Assembly (NCBI RefSeq): GCF_933775445.1
Contig: NC_065873.1
Coordinates: 27,776,001-27,840,000 of the forward strand
Direction: 5' to 3'
From: Argentina anserina
Lineage: Eukaryota > Streptophyta > Magnoliopsida > Rosales > Rosaceae
Length of the DNA: 64,000 nucleotides
A model generated the notes under the pieces. That model was given only the letters and a program-made list of their open reading frames with translations. It ran no database searches and was not told the origin of the DNA. Of the stretch, positions 24,766 through 35,873 are shown piece by piece; the first letter of the stretch is position 1, and every line of letters starts with the position of its first letter. The position numbers and the translations under genes were made by a program.

Positions 24766-25895
24766 CATCTTTGTATGTGGCATGGATGGTAAGCCATGTA
24801 CATGCATGCCACCCATTATATCATTTATATAATTGTTTGGGATTCTTTTTCTGTATATAGGAGGCAGATTGATTTGGTAACTGAATTAACTATTGATTAA
24901 AGAAATTAATTAGAAATCATTTGATGTTAATTTCTGTTTTGACTATGTCTCCTAATTTGGGTGGTGTTCCACTTCCTACCTTTTTAAAAAATAAATCAAA
25001 TTTTTTATTATCAAGTCAAACTAAAATGATACGTTTACATATGTTTCACTATTTCATGACCATATAAAATACTGTATAAGGGTTTAACACTTTTTCGTTT
25101 TTTTACCGATGGAGGAAGATTGCAAACATTCTGCCATTTTGAGATATGTTATTATAACCATTAACATTGATTATTTGATTACTAAGTAGTAGAACCTATT
25201 TGCGTTTAATTGACAATTCAAAATTTTGATTAAATTTTTTATCAAACACAACAAATTGCAGGCCATAACCATGGATTGTCTGGATGATATATAGTTGGTA
25301 TTGACATAACGTAGAACTAAACGCAGCTGATTAAGGTTCATTGAACCCGACGCGTTTTGAACAACTACAGTTGGTACCACAATGTCAGCATTCAAGTCAT
25401 CGAGACAAATAACCATTTAACCAATTCGGGTCCAAATGAACCTGGACGCAACTCCGGGACCAAACACCAACGCCCTTTTAATTTTTTAGCCTAACCGGAT
25501 TTGGCAAATTGCAAAGCGAGGTCCATGCTTGATTTCATTACCTAGATTCCAGCTGCGAACTTGGTCCTAGTTGGGTGGGCAAATACTGTATGCCAATTTG
25601 ATTCCGATTCCAACTTGCTATAGTTACATCCTATGAGGATTTCCAATTCCCAGCAGATGTCGGGTATGGGAATCATATAGGATTTGAGTTCACTGAAGAT
25701 GGGGAGTATCATTATGATCTGCGGTGTGAGATTGGAATCGTCCCTTTCAAATCTCTGGACTCTGTCTGGTATAGGGAGGTTGAGAGAGGATAAGAAGATA
25801 TTAGCTGTGTTCATATTTTGTATAGCGGATGGGAAACTATGAAGGGTGGCAATCGGATGGAGGATAATGTGATGCGGATAGCAGGTTTGATTGGG

Positions 25896-26790
25896 AGTGA
25901 GATATGAAAGTAGTGGTCGTACTTGTCTCCTATCTTGATTTAGGTTTTCATCACTTAATTTAATTAAAAAAATTGTGAATCAGTGTGTTCAGTAAGATAT
26001 CAAAAGTAGTTGTATTTGTCTCCTATCATGATTTAATTTTTCATCACTTTATTTACTTAAAAAAAATGTGAATCAGCATGTTCGTGGGCGGAGCTACTTG
26101 AGGGCAAAAGGGTGCCAGAGTGAGATAGGAAAACAGTGGTCGTATTTGTCTCCCATCTTGATTTAGTTTTTCATCACTTTTTTTATTTAGAAAAATTGCG
26201 AATCAGCATGTTCGTTCTAGGGGCAGAGCTACTTGAGGGCAAATGGGTGCTAGAGTGAGATATGAAAACAGTGGTCGTATTTGTCTCCTATCTTGATTTA
26301 GTTTTTCATCACTTTATTTACTTAGAAAAATTGTGAATCAGCATGTTCGTCCTAGGGCGGAGCTACTTGAGGGCAAATGGGTGTCAAAGTGAGATATGAA
26401 AACAGTGGTCTTATTTGTCTCCTATCTTGATTTAGTTTTTCATCACTTTATTTATTTAGAAAAATTGCGAATCAGCATGTTCGTCCTAGGAGCGGAGCTA
26501 CTTGAGGGCAAATTGGTGCCATAGTGAGATATGAAAATAGCAGTCGTATTTGTCTCCTATATTGATTTAGTTTTTCATCACTTTATTTATTTAGAAAAAT
26601 TGTGAATAAGCATGTTCGTCCTAGGGGCGGAGCTACTTGAGGGCAAATGGGTGCCACAGTGAGATATGAAAACAGTAGTCGTATATGTTTCTTATCTGGA
26701 TTTAGTTTTTCATCGCTTTATTTATTTTAAAAAATTGTGAATCAGTGTGTTCGTCGTCCGTTGTTCCAGTAAGTAGTGTAATTTTGTGGT
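25896..26790. repeat. Tandem array, about seven copies of a ~134 bp unit
   Basis: Unit starts (GAGATATGAAAACAG or close variant) fall at about 25897, 25995, 26122, 26257, 26391, 26525 and 26661. Spacing is 134-136 bases for the later copies; the first two are shorter and more diverged. Each unit holds GTATTTGTCTCCTATCTTGA, TTTTTCATCACTTTAT, a GAATCAGCATGTTCG block and GGGCGGAGCTACTTGAGGGC. The last block is missing from the first and last copies. No conserved frame spans the units, so this is a non-coding minisatellite or satellite seed, perhaps derived from a transposon end. Confidence 0.85.
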
Positions 26791-27698
26791 GAAAGAAATC
26801 GATATAGTAAAAAAAATTAGCATATTTTTCACGCTTGATCAGTGTCACGAATCTATTATTTCATATGAAATAGTTATTGACGCGCTCGGTAGTGAAACAT
26901 ATAGACACGCAAATGCATCAAAAGTTCGAAACATACCACGATTGAGCAAGAGCAGGCATGTGCGAATGTGATGATATAGGTATGTGTACCGCGATGAAGA
27001 CTCTACGTACGTACGCACTTGAATGCATCTACATATACAATGCATTAGAGAGGTGTCTTGTTATTCACTAGAGTAACAAATCTCTTGTATTTTTTTCTTT
27101 TAACTATAACAATGTCATGTATTTATCATACATGCATTACTGGCTAAGTACTCATAGATCACCGGCATATGAGGATTGATTTGCACCGACTTTTATTATA
27201 GTCTGATTATCAAGGTAACAAGACTACGCGATGGCTTCAAAAAATATTAAATTCTTCGTGCCAACTGATTTAGGCAGCCCGTCGAGTAGCTTCGACAGTT
27301 TTAGATCTTGGCTAAATGTTGATCAAGTCTTTCCACATACGATTTTACGCGTCCCAACTCCAAAGTGCATCTTACTATGATATAAGAGGGCATAGCTAGC
27401 CGGTGGTGATCGAGAATGGTTTATTGATCTCTATGACTAACATTTAATTGTCAACTATGTGATGTTTCTAGTTTTCACGTAACTTGTGAAGTTTCTCTTG
27501 ACCTCCGTGCCTCTTTCTAATAAATTTGAGCAACAAACATATACAAATCTTCTAACTAAGGAGCAAGGAGGAATAATGATAGAGTACCAAGTGACCTTTC
27601 GAGAGTGCTAAAGAATAATGTTAGTCATATAAATGTTAAGAAGTATTATACTCGGTGATACCTCTACTAGCATAGAACTAGTATACCATGTGACAAAG

Positions 27699-28240
27699 CA
27701 GTGGCGTAGCCAGCAATTATAATTAAGGTGGGTCAAAATTTGAACAATAAATAATTAAAACAAAGTTATAAAATAATTAATTTTTAAATTATTAAATTGT
27801 TACAATATAAAAATAATAATATAATTATAATACTAATAGATAACAAATTTCTCTAAAGTAAGTATAATTGTCTACTTTGAAATCCTTTCATGATATTTTC
27901 ATAATGGACATATATATTGGAAAAGAAGAGTATTGAATCATATAGTTTGGTTAGGAAGATAATTAAAGCGATGTAGGAATTCTACTCAAATTAGAAGAGG
28001 AGAAAAATATCAATATTAATTGATAAAATATTTATAAGATATCCCATAATGATAAAGAAAATGTGGCTAAGTGGCTGTCCGAAATTGACAAGAAATCATG
28101 AATGTAATTATTAATTAAAACAATTTTGTTGTGAGATGAGTAAATTTTTTAATTAAAGTATGATATATTCAATTTTGACTAACCAATTAGAGAAAGTTGT
28201 TGAAATTTGAGATGGGACCCCAACGTAGCTACGCCCATAC
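27699..28240. mobile_element. AT-rich non-autonomous inverted-repeat element (MITE-like)
   Basis: The left end (CAGTGGCGTAGCCAGC, later GGGTCAAAATTTGAACAA) and the reverse complement of the right end (GTATGGGCGTAGCTACG, later CTCAAATTTCAACAA) match over about 50 bases with gaps. The 540 bp between is very AT-rich and has no frame. GGCGTAGC/GGCGGAGC ends are common in plant DNA elements. I could not define a target duplication, so the superfamily is open and the ends are approximate. Confidence 0.5.
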
Positions 28241-28709
28241 CACCTGGCATAAGTATTACTTTCTATACGGACATATAAGTCACTATAAGACTCAACCATG
28301 ATATTCATAGTATACATCATCATACAAACTTTGTGAAGATAGTGAAACATCGCCGAAAAGTCACTTTTCTGGCCTCACGAAAATAGCTCCATAGCTCCAC
28401 AACAAGCCTTGAGGACTAAAGTAAGAGACGTTATCCCTTATTGAAGAACATGTAGAGGAGATGAACTCTCTATTACCTATAAAATAGATCTCTCATCCCA
28501 CTTAGAAAATGCTCCAACCTTTCTACTTATATAACATAAGGCTATTTGCCTAAATGCAGTGGATTCAAGTGGTACCCAAGAGAAGGAGACAGACTATTAT
28601 ACTTCTTGTATTTAAAGCTAACACTAACCCATTCACGAATACTCACAAATAGCTAACGAAGTGGACAAACTGCAACCTTAACAATACTAAAGGCCGTAAG
28701 TCATCTACA

Positions 28710-30842
28710 ATGTCCCGGCCTGTATCAGGTCCAGTTCAAGAGTGTACTTCCATGCCTGAGTCCAACAATAAGCCCAAGCCCAAAGCACGCATTTACAGTG
28801 ATGCAAGCTCAGTGCCTCGGTGCCTAGGAGCCTCTGGAAATAGGAGCTCACGAAATCTAGAAATGAAAGGAGAACAAACCCTACCGGACTCGAATCGGGG
28901 CTCCGGCAGCAGACGCACCCGTTCTCAGGTAGCCCCAGACTGGACCGAAACCGACCTACTGATCCTGGTGAACGAGATCACCGCCGTTGAAGCCGATTGC
29001 CGGAAAGAATTCTCCTCCTTCCAGAAATGGAAGATCGTCGCCCAGAACTGCACCGCGCTCGGCGTGCCTCGGTCTCTGGACCAGTACCGCCGCAAATGGG
29101 AGGCGCTGCTCCACGACTACAAGATCATCCGCCACTGGAATTCACAGTCGAGAGCTTCGGCTTCGTCCTACTGGGCTCTGGAGACTGACCGGAGGAAGCA
29201 TTTCGGTCTCCCCCGGAGTTTCGATCACGAGGTCTTCAAGGCCATCGGAGGCTATGAGAAGGTGCGGGAGAGCCAGTCGGATACGGAGACCGAGACGGAG
29301 ACGGCGGAGGATAGTGAGCCGGAAGGCGAGGCTGACGTGGCGGATGACGATGATGATGTAGGAGTGGTGGAACCAGGTAATGGTTTAAACTTTTCAAAAA
29401 CGGCATCGTTTGGTTTGTTGTGTGAATTACTGTATGTGATTCTCAATTTTAGCTACGAGTGATGTGTTATATTGTTCTGCATGTTTGATTGTTAGGATAG
29501 AGTGGCAATCATGGCTTAATTCTGATGTATTTATGATAATGTATTAGGTCAGTTTCTTTGTTGTGCATTATAGATTTTTAAATAGGAAAAGTTTGGCATG
29601 ACTTTCTGGATTTGAGCAGTTGTTTTAATGTTTTATTGCTTTTACGATTTAGATATAGGAGTATAGTCGCAGGAGTGTGATTTGCCGAAATTAAAGTTAT
29701 AGTTTCAGGTTGGTGTGTTTGCAGTTCATGTGCAGACAGTCAAATAGAGCAGTTTCTGAAAATGCATTAACCATTCGCTTCAATCATTCTCCGTTTGAAT
29801 GCGCTTTTATTAGTGAATAGAAACACAGATAGTGAATAGAACTGGTAAGTTTGCGGATGATGTTTTGTTAGTGCATGAGTAAGTGCTTCAAACAATGAAA
29901 AGTATAGCAAGCAACTTGTTGGTTTATGGTTATCGTGTTTTTTTAGAGTCCAAGAAGAGGAGGCGACCGTCGACACAGCAGAAATGCAGTCCAATCCAAA
30001 ATTCAGCAAAGAGGTCTATGGCTAAAAGGCCTGGGCAAAAGGCTCGTCAAATGCGTGTAGAAGAGAAAACTATAGTAAAGCCTGTTCAAACCCATGTGGC
30101 GGAAAAGCCTGGAGAAAAGCCGCGCCAAACTCATGAGGAAGAAGAACCTGTTGAAAAGGCTTGCCAAACTCATGCAGAAAAGATACCCGTAGAAAAGCCT
30201 TGCGAAATTTATGTGGAAGGAGAGCTTGTAAAAAACCCTCCCAAAACCTATCCAGAAAATAATGTAGTAGGTAAGTCTTGCCAAACTCATGCGGAAGGGA
30301 ACTCTATAGAAAAGCCTCACCAAACCCATGTAGAAGGAAAGCATGTGGAAGGCTGCATAGAAGCAATTCCTACGGAGAACTTAGCTGAAAAAAAACCGGT
30401 AGGAAGCTGCTTAGATGCAAGCCCTATGACGAAGCTGGCAGAAGAAATGCCTCAGAAAAGAGCTCTGAAGAAAAAAAGTAAGGTCTCAGAAGAACATCCT
30501 GGGGGAAACTGCTTAGAGGAACTCAATCCAATGAAGAGCATGGCAGAAAAAAAGACTCTGAAAAGTGGTCTGAAGAGGAAGCAACAAAATACTCAAATGG
30601 AAGAGAATATAACGAACATTATAGAACAGGAGCAAATCATGGCTATGAAATTGCAGTGGAGTGCAGACCTCATCCGTGCTATTGTAACTGAGAATGCAGA
30701 CCATCATGCCACTGAGGAGACGAGCACCAAGGAACTCCAGGCTGATTTAGTGAGGCGTCAAGGAGACCAGGTTATCGCATGCCTGGCAGATATAGTGAAG
30801 ACTCTTAACCAGGTTCACCATCTTGTTCAGGAACGTAAATAG
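28710..30842 (+). CDS. Trihelix (Myb/SANT-like) protein with 13-residue repeat array
   Basis: Two coding exons (28710-29376, 29947-30842) encode 520 residues. Residues about 75-185 form a trihelix DNA-binding domain: WTETDLLILVNEI, then FQKWKIVAQNC, LDQYRRKWEALLHDYKIIRHW and the SYWALETDRRK element of the AT1G31310-like branch. An acidic linker (about 187-220) and a basic KKRRRP patch follow. Residues 254-357 are eight imperfect tandem 13-residue repeats of the form KPxQTHxExxxVE, then about three longer repeats around (G)xCLExxPMxxLAEKK. The C-terminus (about 470-520) could be a coiled coil. It is probably a nuclear transcription factor. The position suits AT4G31270, but the repeat tail makes this protein much longer than I recall for that gene. 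Splice phase (1) agrees. Confidence 0.85.
30039..30350 (+). repeat. 39 bp minisatellite coding for eight 13-residue repeats
   Basis: The interval is exactly 8 x 39 bases and stays in frame inside exon 2 of the trihelix gene. Units include KPVQTHVAEKPGE, KPRQTHEEEEPVE, KACQTHAEKIPVE, KSCQTHAEGNSIE and KPHQTHVEGKHVE. Two central units (KPCEIYVEGELVK, NPPKTYPENNVVG) are more diverged. Confidence 0.9.
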
Positions 30843-31234
30843 TCTTTCTTTCTCTTTTTCATTTTGCGGTTAACTTGAATGTGAATATTTTAATGGTTTT
30901 CAAATCAAAATTGATCTTATGAAATGCTGATTAACATTCGTTATAGCTTTCTCCATGTGGTGGTGAGTGACTGTCCTCCTAGTAAAAGAAAATCTGAGAT
31001 TGTTTACAAGCATGTGTGTTTTCAACTTTTCATAGTGCTTTCGAGTCTTTTCCAGCTTTTACAGTTCTTGCACAAACGGCGTACGTTTTTAAGTTGGCAA
31101 ACATATATGCATTCTTGCTGTTTGTACATCAAATGAGAGATGCGTCCTTATTCTATATTCCTGCTGGAAGGGACATGCAAACCTTCCCTGGAAGACAAGA
31201 ATTAACTAACTGTTTAAAGTTGTTTAGCAGCATG
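30843..31234. other. Convergent 3' spacer
   Basis: The trihelix gene (+) and DUF3537 gene (-) converge here. I see only their presumed 3' UTRs. Confidence 0.6.
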
Positions 31235-32708
31235 TTAAGACAAAACCACTACTTTACTTAGTACCCACAGCACTAGAGAGAACTCAAAGGCAAATATTAT
31301 GTGAAGCATTCCTCTATCAAGTGCAAATCCGAACAGCGTGATCCCTCCATGGTTGTGTCCCAAGTATGACACTGCATGCACACCATCTAGGTTTATAAGA
31401 TCACTTGGGCACTGCAGCACATTTGATAGCTACTATAGATAAGAGTAATTATCTGGAAGATCACTGACCTAATGCTTGCCTGGTTTGGAACGAGGACGGT
31501 TCATCTGGGGAAATAGAAGTGGAAATGCCCGATGAATCGTTTTCATTCTCTCCGTTACAGCCTCCATTAGCTTCCGGGCTCTGGTCTTTCCCCTCCTTGT
31601 TGGAATTCATCCTAGCAGCAGATGAAGTTAAAAGCATGTGCCATCTTGTAGCAATTGCAACGATTCCTTGAGCTCTATGTGTCATTCTTGCTGCCTCCAT
31701 TAAGCACAAAAACATTCCACTTAGCTCAACAGCCGAGCAAACCACAAGGTCGCCGGAGTTAAGAAAAGTCTTCTCTGCCTTGGATGCCAAAACCATCATC
31801 AAGGCTGCAAATTGGCTCACTGTAGTGGTAAACCAGCATCCAATGATAAAGAATCTGTACCTGTGGCTCGTAATCCACAATTGCTTTCTTATCCTCACAT
31901 GTTCCTGAAGATTACCGTGTCATTTTGGTTTACTAGATATGCATAGATTTTTACTTCCAAGTTAATTACATTACCTGAAAAATGACTCTAGAGTTGGAGT
32001 GACACCCTTCGAAGAATTTATGCAACCCTTCGAACCGGAGAATTTGGAGCTCACATGTCAACCGGAAAAGAATACAAACCAGCAAGAACACCCCAGTCCG
32101 ATAAACCCAGGAAGCCACAACCAAAACAAACACAATGAAATTCAACGTGACACTGGGACTCATATACGGCAATGAAACTTTCACGGTGGTGAAGAAACAA
32201 ATCTTGTGAGCAAGCTCGATGAAGAACGAAGGCAAGAGTATGTATGCCAAGCATTTGAACGCTTTATCGACCTCGCGGGTGTATCCCTTCCGGACAGAGG
32301 AAGTATCCTCTTCAAGGCCGTCGAGGAAGAGAAGCTGCCGGAGGCCGTAATTCCGAAAGAAGGCGGAGAGTGTGAAGAAGGCAATGGCAGCTAACCCGGA
32401 TTCGGGGAGCTGGACTAGTTTGCTGTAAGAGATGGGATCCTTGGTTGATTGCTTTAGTGTGACAGAAGTTAGGATTGGGACGACGATGGTCAGGAGGATG
32501 AAGATGAAGTAGGAGATGAACTTTCCGAGGGACGTGGAGTGGTGGAGTAGTTGAGTGCCCACCATTTGAGGCTGACCTGGAAGTTAGATAGGTCGTCGGA
32601 GGGCTTTGGTGATTTGTGAAGTAAGGACTTGTTTGACTGATCTGGGTCATTGCTGCTGGCGTTGATGTTGATCATATGGCCTTTGGATGAAGTGGTGGAG
32701 GGTTTCAT
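31235..32708 (-). CDS. DUF3537 multi-pass membrane protein, frameshifted in exon 1
   Basis: Three coding exons (32708-31975, 31904-31469, 31371-31235) would encode about 436 residues, normal for DUF3537, a plant family distantly related to insect gustatory receptors with unknown plant role. Several hydrophobic segments are visible, such as FISYFIFILLTIVVPIL, LNFIVFVLVVASWVY and FAFEFSLVLWVLSKVVVL. The family end (SSFQTRQAL, then GGITLFGFALDRG) is intact. The first 57 codons (through LSNFQVSLKWWALNYSTT) are in a different frame from the rest: at about 32538 one base is missing relative to a continuous frame. This is either an assembly or sequencing error or a recent inactivating mutation. Without correction only an internal ATG at 32565 could start the main frame, losing the N-terminal part. 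Exon junction phases otherwise agree. Confidence 0.8.
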
Positions 32709-34866
32709 GGAGATAGAGCGAGTCAGCGAGAGGGGTTAAATATAGAAAAGCAAGCAAGTATAAATTTTTTGCAGGTACGTTCGTGAAGGAAAGATCGATC
32801 TAATGTAGCTGGGAAGAGTGAGAGAGATGCTGCATGCATTTAGACGAGAGTATATGATGCATGGATGTGAAGACAAAGATGGAGGACAAGACCTAGCTAG
32901 CAATTGTCTTGTTTCTCGTGAGTAGTTCTATAGTTCTGCTTCCTTTTGCCTTGTTACAGATCTAAAGGGTAAGTGAGAAGAACAATGACTTGCTGAAAGA
33001 GCTAGCTAGCCAAGGAAGAGCTTTCAATTTTGTGACATGATAATGGTCTCAAATTGCCACACGTGAACTTCAATATCAATTTGCAGGTCGAACAAAGCAA
33101 GCAAAGAAGTTCATGCGTCCTACGCACATAGCTAGCTACCTAGACACATGCGTACGTGTTACGATACTTTTCAGGCCAGTACGTAGCAATATTGTGTCTA
33201 ACTTAAACTCATGTGTCTAGCTACTATGTTCAAAGATTATATACATTTATCGTTATGATCAGACGTTAAATTACGTGATGAGAATAAACTCGCTGTTAAT
33301 TCAAAAACGATACTCTAGGGCGAAAGCACTAGTTATAGTAGAGAAGGTTTGGCGATTATGTATGCATTATCTGCGTATACGGTCTGCATTTTGTCAATTC
33401 ATACACATAAAACAAATTAATATATATTATCGAAAGATCTCGGCTGAGGCAACAATGCACTCGATCAATTTGCTTCATCATGGTTGACAAGAACAAAGGA
33501 GCAAAAATTTAATAGATCACGCAGCAAGGTAAAGATAATTACAAAGTAATTCATCGACTACACGTCAATTGGGGGAATAAAATCCAAGAAAGGCCGGCAC
33601 TACGATAATATGAAGAGAAAAAACCCAAAATGATACCTGAAGTATCGTGAAAGGTATTTTTTGGTACCTACGAATTTTTGTTACCCGAAATAGTACATGA
33701 ACTATTGCACCGTTACCAAATATGTTATCTCCGTTAGTCTATCCGTTAAATTGATGATGTGACATGTATTTAGAGTTTTTTTTACCAAATATAGTAAAAA
33801 TTCGTTAAATAATACCCGATTAAATAATAACCTCGCTAAAATAAAACTTTTTTTCGGTCTCAACTCAGAGCCAACGTGTTAAATTAATAATTCATTAAAT
33901 TTATAAGATAATGGAAGTTCGATAATTTATTTAGCTAGACCCCATCAAATATATAAATTATTAGTGTCATAATTTATATAATAAATTTTAAATTTATGAG
34001 GATTTCATTAAAAAATTTAATTAATATAATCATCATCAAACAATATAATATTTTGAACAATATTATACATAAAAATAGTATATTTAATAATGTATACGTA
34101 ATAAATTAAACAATGTAAGTAAAAACTTTTTTCTTCGAAAAAATGAAACAAAATATTTTATTATATCTTGATAAATTAATAATTTATAAATAAATTAATA
34201 GATTATTAATTTATTGATATATTAATATATTGCTAAATTAATAAATTTTATCAATCTCGAGACTATTAATTTATAGAAGTTTTACCGTAAGTAATAGGAA
34301 AAAAAAATTTTAAAATTAATTTTATTATTATTGCTAAACAAATATATATACTAAAACTCGTGTTATGTTTTGTGATACAAGAGTTGATTTTCCTCTTAAA
34401 ATTACAAATTTCATAAAAAATATTGTAAATAAATTTGCAAATAATATAGGTATGATTTATCAAGTCCAACAAATTTTCAGTCAATTTGGTGAATTTGTGA
34501 GAATTTTGAAGGAAAAGAGATAGGAAATTAAAAAATAGTGTGTAGACCATTTTGTCCTTCTAAATACATGTTACATCATCAATTTAACGGAGAAACTAAA
34601 GAAGATACCATATTGGGTAACAGTGTAATAATTCATGTATCATTTTGGGTAACAAAAATTCGTATCTACCAAAAAATACCTTTCACGATACTTCAGGTAT
34701 CATTTTGAGTATTTTCCCTAATATGAACCATCCCATGCCAGCTTATGATGAAATTAATACCTAATGTCTTTAGATAAAATGTTGGAGTGTATATATATAC
34801 GTACCCATCTCATTAACCTTGTATTCCATATACCATCGATCTTAAACTTCTTGATTACTAATAGTC
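32709..34866. other. Spacer upstream of the first receptor-like gene, with a MULE insertion
   Basis: It contains the promoter of the DUF3537 gene (minus strand), a 1.1 kb Mutator-type element (33615-34718) and a stretch near 33437-33500 that resembles sequence upstream of the second receptor gene (37145-37200). No other gene is supported. Confidence 0.6.
33615..34718. mobile_element. Mutator-like non-autonomous element (MULE/MITE) with ~156 bp TIRs
   Basis: Long terminal inverted repeats run from 33615 to about 33774 and from 34718 back to about 34557. They share CAAAATGATACCTGAAGTAT, CGTGAAAGGTATTTTTTGGTA and ATTGATGATGT. The element is flanked on both sides by TAATATGAA (33606-33614 and 34719-34727), a perfect 9 bp target duplication. 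Long TIRs with 9 bp duplications are diagnostic of the Mutator superfamily. The 780 bp interior is extremely AT-rich and shows no transposase, so it needs a helper. It lies upstream of the truncated receptor-like gene. Confidence 0.9.
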
Positions 34867-35873
34867 ATGGGTCGTGATAACAAATCAGCACAACACGATC
34901 AATGCTTGCTACTTCTGTTAGCATTAGTATCATCATGTGTTATCTCATCTTCTACTGCTGCAACTGAAGGTGAAATTCTCCTCCAATTCAAGAATTCTCT
35001 ATCTGATACCTCTGCGTTAGATGCCACCTGGATTAATACTACAAATCCCTGCAACGGTACCCTCCATTGGGAGGGTGTACTATGTGACACAACCGGAAGG
35101 AGCGTGTTCGGGCTGCAGCTGCAGAACATGGGTCTAACTGGCACGATCGACATCAACACGCTCACAGAGTTGCCGGCCCTCCAGACCGTAAGCTTCTTGA
35201 ACAACAGCTTTGCAGGTCCAATGCCAGATGTGAAGAGACTTCCACTCATTAGTGTCTACTTATCCCAGAACCAATTTACTGGTGATATTCCGGATGATGC
35301 TTTCAGTGGCATGGGTGGTACCTTGAAGAAGGTTTACTTGGCCAAAAATGGATTCACAGGGAAGATACCGAGTTCTTTGGTTGCTTTGCCTAAGCTCAAT
35401 GAGTTGGACCTCGGGGATAACCAGTTTATGGGGAAGATACCGGATTTTCAACCATGGCACTGGGTGAGGTTAAATCTGGCAAACAACAGATTTACGGGTC
35501 CGATTCCGCCATCACTGAGCAATCTACCGCCAGCCGATTTTGAGGGTAAGTGTTCATCATCATTTCATTTCCTTCGTAATGTGATGCGTGTTGAAATTAG
35601 TAGAGACTAGTGTATTAACTACATATGTTCGTACAAACATCCATACACATACGTACTGTTCCATGATCGATACAATTAATCATCCATGTATGGAGTTGTG
35701 AATTCTGAAATGAAAAATGTGTGGTCATCCCAACAGGAAACAGTGGATTGTGTGGAAAGCCTCTTAGCCCATGCGAATTGACGAAAACAAGCGACGGTCA
35801 AATAAGAGTTGGAGCAGTGCATTTTTACCAAATTTTCAACTTCATTCTTGTGATATTGTACGTTGGAATGTAG
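34867..35873 (+). CDS. Truncated pollen-receptor-like LRR protein without kinase
   Basis: Two coding exons (34867-35545, 35737-35873) encode 271 residues. A signal peptide (LLLLLALVSSCVISSS, about residues 16-31) precedes the LRRNT domain (EGEILLQFKNSLSD, WEGVLCD) and about five leucine-rich repeats. These are almost identical to those of the next gene. After NSGLCGKPL the sequence diverges: instead of a transmembrane and kinase part it ends with CELTKTSDG and a hydrophobic tail, FYQIFNFILVILYVGM, then a stop. Signal peptide, small-residue site and hydrophobic tail would fit a GPI-anchored or simply membrane-tethered ectodomain; this is inference. No kinase sequence follows before the next gene. 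It could be a decoy, a co-receptor or a pseudogene still with open frames. Confidence 0.8.

Larger units (their letters stand above)
24055..28709. other. 4.6 kb repeat-rich spacer
   Basis: No gene is supported. It contains the 5' region of the ChaC-type gene with a CT repeat (24498-24531), a GAT microsatellite (24741-24765), a tandem array of about 134 bp units (about 25896-26790) and an AT-rich inverted-repeat element (27699-28240). Confidence 0.6.

Noticed and set aside
25896..26790. Regularly spaced repeats that might suggest a CRISPR array
   Set aside because: The whole 134 bp unit is repeated, with no short repeat plus unique spacer pattern, in a plant nuclear context without Cas genes. 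It is a tandem minisatellite.
28987..29361. 124-codon arginine-rich frame (+) inside the trihelix exon
   Set aside because: It overlaps the trihelix domain in another frame and owes its composition to GC-rich codons there.
30003..30344. 113-codon minus-strand frame with repeated SLARLF-like units
   Set aside because: It is the antisense shadow of the 39 bp coding repeats; the repeated pattern is inherited from them.
33900..34550. Long AT-rich interior of the Mutator-type element examined for a transposase
   Set aside because: Only short low-complexity frames are present (one 94-codon minus-strand frame rich in Ile, Asn and Phe); no transposase motif is seen.
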